64,000 nucleotides of DNA from PALSA-505 sp036267135. GTDB lineage: Bacteria; Actinomycetota; Actinomycetes; Streptosporangiales; Streptosporangiaceae. The stretch covers positions 36,603 through 100,602 of the forward strand of contig DATAWQ010000159.1 of assembly GCA_036267135.1 (NCBI GenBank), read 5' to 3'. The notes below the pieces were generated by a model. The model searched no databases, had not been told where the DNA came from, and worked only from the letters and a program-made list of their open reading frames with translations. The translations under genes were made by a program, and so were the position numbers. Of the stretch, positions 8,346 through 17,427 are shown one piece after another (position 1 is the first letter of the stretch; the number at the start of each line of letters is the position of its first letter).

Positions 8346-8613
8346 GGCCTGCCCAGCCTACCGGCGCCACCGCGCCGCCTGCGATCTTGGCCCTCGGCTC
8401 GCGGCACCGGGCGCGGTACGGTGGGACGAGCATGCGGTTGCGCCTAGGGTTCCGCGCCCGGCTTGCCCCACGACCACAATCAGGGCCGGGCGGACTGGAC
8501 CGAGCGGCGCCAGGAACCGCCGTCATGGGCGGCGGCCAACACCTCACGGGAGAGAAGCCTCGAGGGCTCTGTTCGGTACGCCCGCAAGGGCCTGACCTCG
8601 CAGGAGCCGCTCC

Positions 8614-9564
8614 GTGAGCCCGACCGCCATCGCCCTCATCCTCGTCGCCGCCGTCGCGCACGCGAGCTGGAACCTGTTCAGCAAGCAGGCCTCGGCGGCG
8701 GGCACTGTCTGCTTTCTCTGGCTGTTCTTCACTATGGGCGCGATCTTGTACGCGCCGGTGACCGCCGTCGTGCTGATCGTGGCTCATCCCCGGCTGTCCG
8801 GGCTGCCGACCGTGTTCCTGATCGGGACGGCGGTCATCCACATCGGCTACGCGCTGCTGCTGCAGAACGGCTACCGGCTCGGCGACCTGTCGGTGGTGTA
8901 CCCGATCGGCCGGGGCAGCGGGGCGCTGCTCGCCGCGCTGGCGGGCATCGTGCTGCTGGGCGAGCGGCCCGGCCCGATCGCCGTGACCGGGATCGCGCTC
9001 ATCGTGGCGGGCGTGATGGTGATCGGCCTGCCCAGCCGGAACCCGCGACCGCAGGCCCAGCCGGTCCAGCCGGCCCACGCGGTCCAGCCAGCCCAGCCGG
9101 TCCAAGCCGCCCCGCCAGCCCAGCCGGGGCGGCGGCCGCCGGTCGCCCTGGGCGTCATGTTCGCGCTGCTCACCGGGATCACGATCGCCGTGTACACGCT
9201 GTGGGACAAGTACGCGGTGGGCCCGCTGCACGTTCCGCCGGTGGTCGAGGACTGGGCCGCGACCTTGGGCGTGGCGGTGGCGCTGGCCCCGCTCGCGCTG
9301 CGGGACCGGCCGAAACTGGTGCTGGTGTGGCGCCGCTACCGGCCGCAGGTGCTCGGCGCGGCGATCCTGTCCCCGCTGGCCTACATCCTGGTGCTGAGCG
9401 CGCTGCGGTTCACCGCGGTGGACGTGGTCGCGCCCAGCCGGGAGGTCAGCGTGCTGTTCGGGGTGCTGCTCGGCCGCAGGCTGCTGGGCGAGGGCAACCT
9501 GGCCCGCCGGCTCGTCGCGGCCGCCGCGATCGTGGCCGGGATCATCGCCGTAGCGGTGAGCTGA
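8614..9564 (+). CDS. EamA/DMT-family transporter
   Basis: 316 residues with about ten transmembrane helices arranged as two EamA repeats (residues about 1-135 and 175-316), the usual drug/metabolite transporter design. The conserved NGYRLGDLSVVYPIGRG segment lies at the end of the first repeat. The two halves are separated by a Gln/Pro/Ala-rich linker (repeats of QPVQPA, about residues 148-172), which is unusual for a membrane loop and contains slippage-type DNA repeats. Substrate unknown. GTG start. Confidence 0.85.
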   Translation: MSPTAIALILVAAVAHASWNLFSKQASAAGTVCFLWLFFTMGAILYAPVTAVVLIVAHPRLSGLPTVFLIGTAVIHIGYALLLQNGYRLGDLSVVYPIGRGSGALLAALAGIVLLGERPGPIAVTGIALIVAGVMVIGLPSRNPRPQAQPVQPAHAVQPAQPVQAAPPAQPGRRPPVALGVMFALLTGITIAVYTLWDKYAVGPLHVPPVVEDWAATLGVAVALAPLALRDRPKLVLVWRRYRPQVLGAAILSPLAYILVLSALRFTAVDVVAPSREVSVLFGVLLGRRLLGEGNLARRLVAAAAIVAGIIAVAVS

Positions 9565-9623
9565 CGCCTGGCAAAGTGGGCCGGCGCCAGCGGCCGCGGC
9601 GGCATCGTGCATAGTTTCTGAAC

Positions 9624-10544
9624 GTGCTGCAATTCGAGCTGAGCTGGCAGGCCGCGGCGATCACGTCGGGCGGCCTGATCGGCTCGGCGGTGGCCCTGCG
9701 GCTGGCGCATCGTACCGCGCGACTGCGGGCCCGCCATGTGCTGCGCCGGGCCCCGGCCCTCGCCGCGATCACGCAGGAGGCCGGCACGCTGGTCGGGCTG
9801 TTCGCGCTCTGGCAACTGGCCGGCAGCCAGTCGCTGATGGGCACCGGCGGCGCCCTGGCCAGGGCGCGCTGGCTGTGGCACACCGAACGCGTGCTGCGGA
9901 TGCCCAGCGAGGCCGTCGTCCAGCGGGCCTTCCTGCCGCATCCACTGATCGTGCAGGCGTTCAACCTGTACTACGCGAGCCTGCACTTCGTGGTGCTGCT
10001 CGGCTGCCTGGTCTGGCTGTTCGTCCGGTACCGCGACAGCTACTTCCGGGTCCGCACCACGGTGGTGCTGTTCACCGGGTTCTCGTTGCTGGTGCAGTTC
10101 ATCCCGGTGGCGCCGCCGCGGATGCTGGCCGGCGGCGGGATGGTGGACACCGCGGCGCGGTACGGCCAGTCGGTGTACGGCAGCGTGGCCGGATTCAACG
10201 CCGACCAGCTTTCCGCGATGCCGTCCGTGCACGTCGGCTGGGCCCTGCTGGCGGCGCTGGCGGTGGTGAACGTGTCCCGCAGTCGCTGGCGCTGGCTGGC
10301 GCTGGGGTACCCGGTGATGACCACGCTCGCGGTCGTGGTCACCGCCAACCACTTCTGGCTGGACGGCGTCGGCGCGGCCATCCTGCTGGTCCTCGCGCTG
10401 CTGGTTCAGCGGGCCGGCCAGGCCATCAGGCGCAGGCTTCAGGCCAGGGCCGTGGCGGCCGCGCGGGCCGCGGCGGGTAGCGCGCCGGCGATGCGCTCCA
10501 GAGCCGAAGAGTCGTGGGCCGCGGACAAGAACCACGCCTCGTAG
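9624..10544 (+). CDS. PAP2-superfamily membrane phosphatase/transferase (inositol-phosphotransferase-like)
   Basis: 306 residues with about six transmembrane helices. The catalytic stretch AMPSVHVGWA (conserved Ser-Val-His) and a later HFWLDGVGA block match the PAP2 phosphatase-like family, including the Aur1/Ipt1-type branch acting on lipid phosphates. The active site should face the outside. GTG start. The last 35 codons (mostly a basic Ala/Arg-rich tail) overlap the end of hemL on the other strand by 106 bases, so both proteins end in low-complexity Ala-rich sequence. Substrate unknown. Confidence 0.8.
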   Translation: MLQFELSWQAAAITSGGLIGSAVALRLAHRTARLRARHVLRRAPALAAITQEAGTLVGLFALWQLAGSQSLMGTGGALARARWLWHTERVLRMPSEAVVQRAFLPHPLIVQAFNLYYASLHFVVLLGCLVWLFVRYRDSYFRVRTTVVLFTGFSLLVQFIPVAPPRMLAGGGMVDTAARYGQSVYGSVAGFNADQLSAMPSVHVGWALLAALAVVNVSRSRWRWLALGYPVMTTLAVVVTANHFWLDGVGAAILLVLALLVQRAGQAIRRRLQARAVAAARAAAGSAPAMRSRAEESWAADKNHAS

Positions 10545-11770
10545 CCGGACGGCGGCAGGTACACCCCAGCGTCCAGCATCGCGTGGAAGAACGCCGCATA
10601 GGCGGCCCGCGACTGGCCCCGGGCCTCGCCGAAGTCCCGCACCGCCAGCTCGCGGCCGAGGAACACCGAGAACAGGTTCCCGCCCTGCTGCAGCCGGAAC
10701 GGCACGCCGCACTCGGTCAGCGCGTCCGTCACCAGCTTGGCCACGGCCGCCGCCGCCTCGTCCACCCGCGCGTACACGTCGGGTGTGCAGGCCCGCAGCG
10801 TGGCCAGGCCCGCGGCCGTGGCCAGCGGATTGCCGGACAGCGTGCCCGCCTGGTACACCGGCCCGGACGGAGCCAGCATGTCCATGACGTCGGCCCGGCC
10901 GCCGAACGCGGCGGCGGGCAGCCCGCCCCCCATGACCTTGCCGAACGTCACCAGATCCCCGGCCACACCCTCCCGGCCGTACCAGCCGGCCCGGGTGACC
11001 CGGAAGCCGGTCAGCACCTCGTCCATGATCAGCAGCGCACCGTGCTCCCGGCACAGCCCCGCCAGCAGGTCGTTGAAGCCCGCCTGCGGCGGCACCACAC
11101 CCATGTTCGCCGGGCAGGCCTCGGTGATCACGCAGGCGATCTGCCTGCCGTGCTTGACGAAGGCCTGGCGCACCGCCTCGGCGTCGTTGTAGGGCAGCAC
11201 GAGCGTGCTGGCGGTGATCGCGGCCGGGATGCCCGGCGAGTCGGGCAGGCCGAACGTGGCCACGCCCGAGCCGGCCGCCGCGAGCAGCGCGTCCGCGTGC
11301 CCGTGATAGCACCCGCTAAACTTCACCACCACCGGCCGCCCGGTGAAGGCCCGGGCCAGCCGCAGCGCCGTCATGGTCGCCTCGGTGCCGGAGTTGACCA
11401 GGCGGATCTTCTCGACCGGGGTCCTGGCCACCAGTTCGGCCGCGAGTTCCACCTCACCGGGGGTGGCGGTGCCGAACGACGTGCCCCGGCCGGCCGCCAC
11501 CCGCAGCGCCTCGGTCACCTCGGGGTGTGCGTGCCCGAGAATCATCGGCCCCCACGAGCACACCAGGTCGACGTAGTCGCGGCCGTCGGCGTCGGTCAGG
11601 TAGGCACCGGAGCCGGAGACCATGAACCGCGGTGTGCCGCCCACCGCGCCGAACGCCCGGACCGGGGAGTTGACCCCGCCGGGCGCCAGGCCGAGGGCCC
11701 GCCGGAACAGCTCCTCACTGTGCTGGGTGTCACTGTGCTGGGTGTCACTGTGCTGTGTGTTGGCGGTCAT
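10439..11770 (-). CDS. hemL: Glutamate-1-semialdehyde 2,1-aminomutase
   Basis: Converts glutamate-1-semialdehyde to 5-aminolevulinate, the second step after HemA in the C5 heme pathway. Class III aminotransferase fold; the PLP lysine lies in TFGKVMGGGLPAAAFGG, and LIMDEVLTGFR is also present. 443 residues, normal length, apart from an N-terminal run of three HSDTQ-type repeats encoded by a 15-base tandem repeat. The start ATG overlaps the preceding stop as ATGA and has GGAAGGAGAG upstream. Last gene of the rex-hem operon. Its 3' end overlaps the convergent PAP2 gene. Confidence 0.95.
   Translation of the reverse strand: MTANTQHSDTQHSDTQHSEELFRRALGLAPGGVNSPVRAFGAVGGTPRFMVSGSGAYLTDADGRDYVDLVCSWGPMILGHAHPEVTEALRVAAGRGTSFGTATPGEVELAAELVARTPVEKIRLVNSGTEATMTALRLARAFTGRPVVVKFSGCYHGHADALLAAAGSGVATFGLPDSPGIPAAITASTLVLPYNDAEAVRQAFVKHGRQIACVITEACPANMGVVPPQAGFNDLLAGLCREHGALLIMDEVLTGFRVTRAGWYGREGVAGDLVTFGKVMGGGLPAAAFGGRADVMDMLAPSGPVYQAGTLSGNPLATAAGLATLRACTPDVYARVDEAAAAVAKLVTDALTECGVPFRLQQGGNLFSVFLGRELAVRDFGEARGQSRAAYAAFFHAMLDAGVYLPPSGYEAWFLSAAHDSSALERIAGALPAAARAAATALA
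11716..11760. repeat. 15-bp tandem repeat x3 at start of hemL
   Basis: Three contiguous copies of CACTGTGCTGGGTGT (third copy with one change) encode three HSDTQ-like repeats right after the hemL start codon, a non-conserved extension. Confidence 0.9.
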
Positions 11771-12468
11771 GACAGCTCTCCTTCCGCCAGGTGCTCCAGC
11801 AGCCGCACCGCGTCGGGCAGCGAGCGGCCGTCCGGTTCACGAAGCCAGCGGGCGGCCTGGCCGGTGCCGTACCTGGACGGCGGCGCGAGCACGTAGCTGC
11901 TGCGGTGGTGCCAGCGCAGCCCGCCTGGCTGGTCCATATCGTCGGGCGCACAGTCCAGCTGGCAGGACCACCACTCGTCCTGGGTGGTGTGCGCGGCACG
12001 GGAGGCGACGAAGAACAGCGCCCGGTCGCCGGCGCCGACCGCGACCGGACCCGGCTGGACGCCGGCCCGCTCCATCTGATCGAGCGTGGCCAGGCCGGCC
12101 GCGACGGGGATGTCGAGCACGTCGAAGACCCGGCCGGTCACCAGGATCACGTTCGCCTCCGGCGTCGCGGCCCAGAGCCTGCTGACCTCGGCGGGCTCGG
12201 CGCTGGCCTGCATCTGCCAGGTCGGTGAGACGGGGTGGGCGCCGGGGGCGGGACAGCCGATCCGGTCGCAGGAGCAGGCCCGGCGCCCCATTGCCCCTTC
12301 GCCTGCCGCCCGCTTCACCGGGCCCGGCGGCCCGCCCGCCGAATGCGCTCCCTGGCACACCGGCCAGCCCAGCGCGGCGTACCGGCACGCCGCCGAGGCC
12401 ATCTGCTCGCGCGCCGTCTGCTCCCTGCGGCGCGCGCGCCGGGTACGGCGCAGCGTTACATCGACCAT
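11767..12468 (-). CDS. Bifunctional DNA primase/polymerase-like (prim-pol N-terminal) protein
   Basis: 233 residues resembling the small prim-pol-like proteins that sit beside hemL in many actinobacteria. Visible features are the aromatic stretch YAALGWPVCQGAHS, a Cys/His cluster (CSCDRIGCPAPGAHP), the block VILVTGRVFDVLDIPVAAG, and a C-terminal WHHRSSYVLAPPSRYG segment, the usual order in the prim-pol fold. It lacks a helicase domain, so replication activity is doubtful. Its function in a heme operon is unknown. The stop overlaps the hemL start as ATGA; hemB lies 90 bases upstream. Confidence 0.7.
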   Translation of the reverse strand: MVDVTLRRTRRARRREQTAREQMASAACRYAALGWPVCQGAHSAGGPPGPVKRAAGEGAMGRRACSCDRIGCPAPGAHPVSPTWQMQASAEPAEVSRLWAATPEANVILVTGRVFDVLDIPVAAGLATLDQMERAGVQPGPVAVGAGDRALFFVASRAAHTTQDEWWSCQLDCAPDDMDQPGGLRWHHRSSYVLAPPSRYGTGQAARWLREPDGRSLPDAVRLLEHLAEGELS

Positions 12469-12558
12469 GCACTCCCGCTCTCACTGCCCTGTTCTTACAT
12501 CCGGCCAGGTCAATCCAAGCAGCGTCTAACCAGCAATCAGCGCCTAATCAGGCGGTGC

Positions 12559-13542
12559 CTAATCAAGGTGGCGGCTCACCTCGGCCGCCCAGTAGGTCAA
12601 GATCATGTCAGCGCCGGCCCGCCGGATCGCGGTGAGCGTCTCCATGATCACGCGGTCCCGGTCCAGCCAGCCGTTGGCCGCCGCCGCCTCCACCATGGCG
12701 TACTCGCCGCTCACCTGATAGGCGGCCACCGGCACGGTCACCGCATCGGCGACGCGGCGGATGACGTCCAGGTAGGCCAGGGCCGGCTTCACCATCACGA
12801 TGTCGGCGCCCTCGTCCACGTCGAGCGCGACCTCGCGCAGTGCCTCCTTGGTGCCACGGAAGTCCTGCTGGTAGCCGGAGCGGTCACCGAACTGGGGCGC
12901 GCCCTCGGCGGCCTCACGGAACGGTCCGTAGAAGGCCGAGGCGTACTTGGCCGAGTACGCGCAGATCGCGATCTCGCCGTAGCCGGCCTGATCGAGCGCG
13001 GACCGTACCGCCGCCACCTGGCCGTCCATCATCCCGCTGGGGCCCACCACGTGCGCCCCGGCCACCGCCTGGGCGCACGCTATCGACGCGTACCTCTCCA
13101 GCGTGGCGTCGTTGTCCACCTCGCAGGCGTCGGTCAGCACCCCGCAGTGGCCGTGATCGGTGTACTCGCACAGGCACAGATCCGAGATGAGCACGGTGTC
13201 GTCGCCCACCTCGGCGGCCAGGTCCCGCAGCGCGAGCTGAATGATGCCCGCCGGATCGTCAGCGGCCGAGCCACGGCCGTCCTTGACCGCGGGTATGCCG
13301 AACAGGACCAGGCCGCCGACGCCGGCCTGGACCGCGTCCACCGCCGCCTTGCGCAGGCTGTCCCTGGTGTGCTGCAGCACCCCCGGCATGGACGTCACCG
13401 GCTGCGGCTCGGTGATGCCTTCCTTGACGAACAGCGGCAGCAGCAGGTCCCCAGGCCGCACCGAGGTCTCCGCGACCAGCCCGCGGAGCTTGGCCGTGCG
13501 GCGCAGGCGGCGCGGCCTGGCCTCGGGGAAACGAGCGCTCAT
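12559..13542 (-). CDS. hemB: Delta-aminolevulinic acid dehydratase (porphobilinogen synthase)
   Basis: Condenses two 5-aminolevulinate molecules to porphobilinogen. 327 residues. The metal site DLCLCEYTDHGHCG carries the three cysteines of zinc-dependent enzymes. Schiff-base lysines are in YSAKYASAFYGPFR and MVKPALAYLD. Start is the ATG at 13542, which overlaps the cobA/hemD stop as ATGA; a longer open frame upstream is only a shadow of cobA/hemD. Fifth gene of the rex-hem operon. Confidence 0.95.
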   Translation of the reverse strand: MSARFPEARPRRLRRTAKLRGLVAETSVRPGDLLLPLFVKEGITEPQPVTSMPGVLQHTRDSLRKAAVDAVQAGVGGLVLFGIPAVKDGRGSAADDPAGIIQLALRDLAAEVGDDTVLISDLCLCEYTDHGHCGVLTDACEVDNDATLERYASIACAQAVAGAHVVGPSGMMDGQVAAVRSALDQAGYGEIAICAYSAKYASAFYGPFREAAEGAPQFGDRSGYQQDFRGTKEALREVALDVDEGADIVMVKPALAYLDVIRRVADAVTVPVAAYQVSGEYAMVEAAAANGWLDRDRVIMETLTAIRRAGADMILTYWAAEVSRHLD

Positions 13543-15143
13543 CGGGCCTGGGTGACGCGCCTGCGGGCGCCGCGGCGCCGCTCGCTCGGCCTGCGCAGCG
13601 GTTCGCCCGCGTCGATGGCGGCCTGGCGGAGCTGGGCGCCGTGCGCGGCGAGCGCGTCCACCAGCGCGGTGACGGACGGCGTGGGAGCCATGACGTCCAC
13701 CCGCAGACCGAACTCGGCCGCGGTCTTCGCGGTCTGCGGGCCAATCGCGGCGATGACCGTGAGCTGGTGCGGCTTGCCCGCGATCCCGATCAGGTTCCGC
13801 ACCGTGGACGAGGAGGTGAACAGGACCGCGTCGAAGCCGCCACCCTTGATCGCCTCCCTGATCGGGGCGGGCGGCGGCGCCGCCCTGACCGTCCGGTACG
13901 CGGTCACGTCCTCGGCCTCCCAGCCCAGGTCGGTGAGCCTGGCCACCAGGGTCTCGGTGGCGATGTCGGCCCGGGGCAGCAGCACCCGGTTGATCGGGTC
14001 GAGCACGTCGTCGTAGGGCGGCCACTGGGCGGCGAGCCCCTCGGCGGACTGCTCCCCGTCGGGCACGAGCTCGGGCACGATCCCGAACGCACGCAGCGCG
14101 GCGGCGGTCTGCTCACCCACCGCGGCCACCTTGACCCCGGCGAAGGCCCGCGCGTCGAGCCCGTACTCCTCGAACTTCTCCCTGATCGCGCGGACCGCGT
14201 TCACCGAGGTGAAGGCGATCCACTGGAACCGGCCGGTGACCAGGCCCTTGACCGCGCGGTCCATCTGCTGCGGCGTCCGCGGCGGCTCGACCGCTATGGT
14301 CGGCACCTCCTCGGGCACCGCGCCGTAGGCCCGCAGCCGCAGTGACACCTCGGCCGCCTGCTCCTTGGTCCTTGGCACCAGCACCCGCCAGCCGAACAGC
14401 GGCTTGGTCTCGAACCAGGACAAGGCCCCTCTGGCCGCTACCGCGTCCCCGGCCACCGCCACCGCGGGGCCGTGCGTGGTCAGCATGCTCACCCCGGCCG
14501 CCTTGAGGTCGGCGGTCACCGAGCCGAGGGTGCACACCACCGTCTGCTGCAGGGTTGTGGTGCCGTTCCAGATGACCGCGAACGGCGTGCTCTCCGGCCA
14601 GCCGGCCGCCACCAGCATCTTGCCGATGTCGGCGGGCCCGGCTTCCGCACCCAGGATCACCAGGGTCTCCGGCCCGGCCGGGGCCCGGCTCAGCTCCGCG
14701 GCGTGGATCACGCGCACGTCAGCCCGCGTCTCGCTGGTCAGCGGGATGCCAGCGTAGGCAGGCACCGCGGTCGCGGCCGGGAGGCCCGGCACGATCTCGA
14801 ACCTGACCCCGGCCGCGGCGCAGGCCGCGGCCTCTTCGGCGCCGGTGGAGAAGGCCAGCGGATCGCCTGGGTACAGCCGCACCACGAGCTGGCCCGCGTT
14901 GGCCTCGGCCACCAGCTTTCGCGGGTCCACGTCGAGGTCGGCCTCGGTCACCGAGGCCTCGGGCGAAATCAGGTGACGGACGGTCTCGGCCACGTCCGGT
15001 CTGGCCATGACCAGGTCGGCCTGGCCGAGCAGCTCGGCGGCGCGCACGGTCAGCAGGCCTGCGTCACCCGGTCCCGCACCGACGAACGCGACCCATCCCT
15101 CGCCCGCGTTGGCAGCCTGGGCCGCCCTGTCCTTGGGGTTCAT
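13539..15143 (-). CDS. Fused uroporphyrinogen-III C-methyltransferase / uroporphyrinogen-III synthase
   Basis: 534 residues with two enzymes in one chain, as in other actinobacteria (CobA-HemD fusion). The N-terminal SAM-dependent methyltransferase (about 12-245) starts FVGAGPGDAGLLTVRAAELL and contains the VRLYPGDPLAFSTGAEE block. The C-terminal domain (about 255-510) has the HemD bilobed fold with FTSVNAVRAI and FTSSSTVRNLIG. HemD cyclises hydroxymethylbilane to uroporphyrinogen III, and the methyltransferase diverts it to precorrin-2/siroheme. Coupled by ATGA overlaps on both sides to hemC and hemB. The C-terminal tail is Arg-rich. Confidence 0.93.
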   Translation of the reverse strand: MNPKDRAAQAANAGEGWVAFVGAGPGDAGLLTVRAAELLGQADLVMARPDVAETVRHLISPEASVTEADLDVDPRKLVAEANAGQLVVRLYPGDPLAFSTGAEEAAACAAAGVRFEIVPGLPAATAVPAYAGIPLTSETRADVRVIHAAELSRAPAGPETLVILGAEAGPADIGKMLVAAGWPESTPFAVIWNGTTTLQQTVVCTLGSVTADLKAAGVSMLTTHGPAVAVAGDAVAARGALSWFETKPLFGWRVLVPRTKEQAAEVSLRLRAYGAVPEEVPTIAVEPPRTPQQMDRAVKGLVTGRFQWIAFTSVNAVRAIREKFEEYGLDARAFAGVKVAAVGEQTAAALRAFGIVPELVPDGEQSAEGLAAQWPPYDDVLDPINRVLLPRADIATETLVARLTDLGWEAEDVTAYRTVRAAPPPAPIREAIKGGGFDAVLFTSSSTVRNLIGIAGKPHQLTVIAAIGPQTAKTAAEFGLRVDVMAPTPSVTALVDALAAHGAQLRQAAIDAGEPLRRPSERRRGARRRVTQAR

Positions 15144-16090
15144 TGCGGATCTCCCCCATCGCTCGGGTGTGCCAGTGGCACGTTGATGTACTTCCCTGCT
15201 CCGCGGCGCAGCAGCTCACCGGCCACCTCGTGGCCCAGCGAGCGTGCGTCTCCGGCTGCGGCCTCGCCGCAGGCCCGCACCGCGCCCGCGCCGTCGCGGT
15301 CGAAGACCGCGGCCCGCAGGTGCACGGCGCCCGTTCCCGGCATGTGGGTGGCGTACGCCCCCGCCGGCGCGCTGCAGCCACCCTGGAGCGCGGCCAGCAG
15401 GCTGCGCTCCGCGGTGGCCGCGGCGTGGCTGGACGGATCGTCCACGACGGCGAGCAGCTCCCGCAGCTCACCGTCGTCGGCCCGGCACTCGACGGCCAGC
15501 GCGCCCTGCCCGGGCGCCGGCAGCATCTCGTCCGGCTCGAAGATCTCGGCCACGGCGTCGAGCCGGCCGATCCTGGCCAGCCCGGCGCACCCGAGCACGA
15601 CCGCGTCGAGCCCGCCGGGGCCGACCTTGGCCAGCCGGGTGTCGGCGTTGCCGCGCACCGCGACCGGCCTGACATCGGGCCGCAGCAGCCGGAGCTGGGC
15701 GGCCCGGCGCGGCGAGCCCGTCCCGATCCTGGCGCCGGCCGGCAGGTCGGCGAGCTTGGCCCCGTCGGCAGTGATCAGCGCATCCCTCGGGTCGTCCCTG
15801 GTGGGCACGGCCGCCAGCACGATGCCGTCGGCGTCGGCGGTCGGCAGGTCCTTCAGCGAGTGCACGGCGACGTCCACCTCGCCGGCCTGCAGCCGCAGCC
15901 GCAGGCCGCTCACGAACACGCCGGTGCCGCCGATCTGGGCGAGGTCGGCCCGGCTGACGTCGCCGAACGTGGTGACCTTGACCAGTTCGGTCTCGCGGCC
16001 GGTCCGTTCGGTGATCATGCGGGCGACCAGGCCGGTCTGCACCATGGCCATGTGGCTGCCACGGGTGCCGATCCGGAGCGGGGTGTTCAT
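15140..16090 (-). CDS. hemC: Hydroxymethylbilane synthase (porphobilinogen deaminase)
   Basis: Polymerises four porphobilinogens into hydroxymethylbilane using a covalent dipyrromethane cofactor. 316 residues. The cofactor cysteine is Cys239 in LQGGCSAPAGAYA, the catalytic Asp is in VHSLKDLPT (residue 81), and RIGTGSPRRAAQL contains the conserved arginines. Start ATG overlaps the hemA stop (ATGA), and its stop overlaps the cobA/hemD start in the same way. Confidence 0.96.
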   Translation of the reverse strand: MNTPLRIGTRGSHMAMVQTGLVARMITERTGRETELVKVTTFGDVSRADLAQIGGTGVFVSGLRLRLQAGEVDVAVHSLKDLPTADADGIVLAAVPTRDDPRDALITADGAKLADLPAGARIGTGSPRRAAQLRLLRPDVRPVAVRGNADTRLAKVGPGGLDAVVLGCAGLARIGRLDAVAEIFEPDEMLPAPGQGALAVECRADDGELRELLAVVDDPSSHAAATAERSLLAALQGGCSAPAGAYATHMPGTGAVHLRAAVFDRDGAGAVRACGEAAAGDARSLGHEVAGELLRRGAGKYINVPLAHPSDGGDPQ

Positions 16091-17427
16091 TCGGGCGCCT
16101 CCTGGTCGGGACCGAGGTCCGCGGCGGCGCGGGTAACCGCTTCGACCGCCTTGGGATCCAGGTCGAACAGCACCTGGAGGGCGGCGGCGTAGTCGTCGCC
16201 GCCGGGCGCCGCGGCCAGTTCCTTGATCCGGACGGTCGGCGCGTGCAGCAGCTTGTCCACGACCCGGCGGACGGTCTGCCCGATCTCGTCGAGCGCGTGG
16301 TCGTCGAGCCCGTTGAGCCGTCCGCCGAGCCTGGCCAGCTCGGTCTCCACGACCAGCGCGGCCTTGGCCCGCAGCGCGACCACGGTGGGGGTCACGCTGG
16401 CCGCCCGCACCGCGGAGGCCCGGGCGGCGAGCTCATCGGCGACGATGGCCCTGACCGCGGCCACGTCCTCGCCGGGCGCACCGCCGCCTGCCGTCGCGCC
16501 GATCATTTCCAGGTCGATCAGGCTCACCCCGGGCCGGGCCGCGGCGCCAGGCTCGACGTCCCTGGGCAAGGCCAGGTCGAGCAGCACCAACGGTCTCCCG
16601 GCGGGGTCTCGTCTGGCCAGCACGGCGGTCAGCACGCGCTCGGTGATGACGAACCCGGTGGCTCCGGTGCACGAGATCACCAGGTCGGCCGCTGCTATCT
16701 GATCTGGCAGTTCGGCGAGGCTCGTGGCAGCGCCGCCGGTCCGAGACGCCAGTCGTTCAGCGGCCTTCAAGGTTCTGTTGGCGATGACCAGCCGCGCCGG
16801 ATCCAGCCGGGAAGCGGTGACCGCGGCCAGCGTGCTCATCGAGCCGGCTCCCACGACCAGTACCCGGCAGCCATGCAGGGCGGCGGCGCGCGTGCCCAGC
16901 CGGGCGGCGGCCAGCTCCAGGCCGACGCTGACCACGTTGGCCCCGGCCTGGTCGATGCCGGTCTCGGCGTGCGCCCGCTTTCCGGTGCGCAGCGCCAGGC
17001 GGCCGAGTTCGCCCAGTTCCCGGTCGAGCGTGCCCTGCTCGCGGGCCAGGCCGAGGGCTTGGCGCACCTGGCCGAGTATCTGGCTCTCGCCCACCACCAT
17101 CGAGTCCAGGCCGCAGGCCACGGCCAGCAAGTGCTGGACGGCCCGGTCCTCGTAGTGCACATACAGGTGCGGGGTGAGGTCGGCCAGCGGTATGCCGCTG
17201 TGCCTGGCCAGCAGCTCGCTGATCGAGCTGACGCCGCCGTGGAACTTGTCCACGTCGGCGTAGATCTCCGTCCGGTTGCAGGTGGAAACGATAAAGGTGC
17301 CGGCCACGTGTTCGGCGTGGAACACGTCGGAGCGCAGCTTGTGAAGATCGTCACCGCTGACCACGGTGCGCTCGAGCGTGGCCACGGGGGCGCTCTTGTG
17401 GCTCAGCCCGACCACCAGCGTGCTCAT
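16087..17427 (-). CDS. hemA: Glutamyl-tRNA reductase
   Basis: First committed step of C5 tetrapyrrole synthesis: NADPH reduction of glutamyl-tRNA(Glu) to glutamate-1-semialdehyde. 446 residues. The catalytic Cys50 lies in FIVSTCNRTEIYAD, the HYEDRAVQHLLAVACGLDSMVVGE block follows, then the Rossmann domain (VLVVGAGSMSTLAA) and the C-terminal dimerisation helices. Start ATG overlaps the rex stop (ATGA). Because the gene directly follows rex, its expression should respond to cellular NADH/NAD+. Confidence 0.96.
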   Translation of the reverse strand: MSTLVVGLSHKSAPVATLERTVVSGDDLHKLRSDVFHAEHVAGTFIVSTCNRTEIYADVDKFHGGVSSISELLARHSGIPLADLTPHLYVHYEDRAVQHLLAVACGLDSMVVGESQILGQVRQALGLAREQGTLDRELGELGRLALRTGKRAHAETGIDQAGANVVSVGLELAAARLGTRAAALHGCRVLVVGAGSMSTLAAVTASRLDPARLVIANRTLKAAERLASRTGGAATSLAELPDQIAAADLVISCTGATGFVITERVLTAVLARRDPAGRPLVLLDLALPRDVEPGAAARPGVSLIDLEMIGATAGGGAPGEDVAAVRAIVADELAARASAVRAASVTPTVVALRAKAALVVETELARLGGRLNGLDDHALDEIGQTVRRVVDKLLHAPTVRIKELAAAPGGDDYAAALQVLFDLDPKAVEAVTRAAADLGPDQEAPE

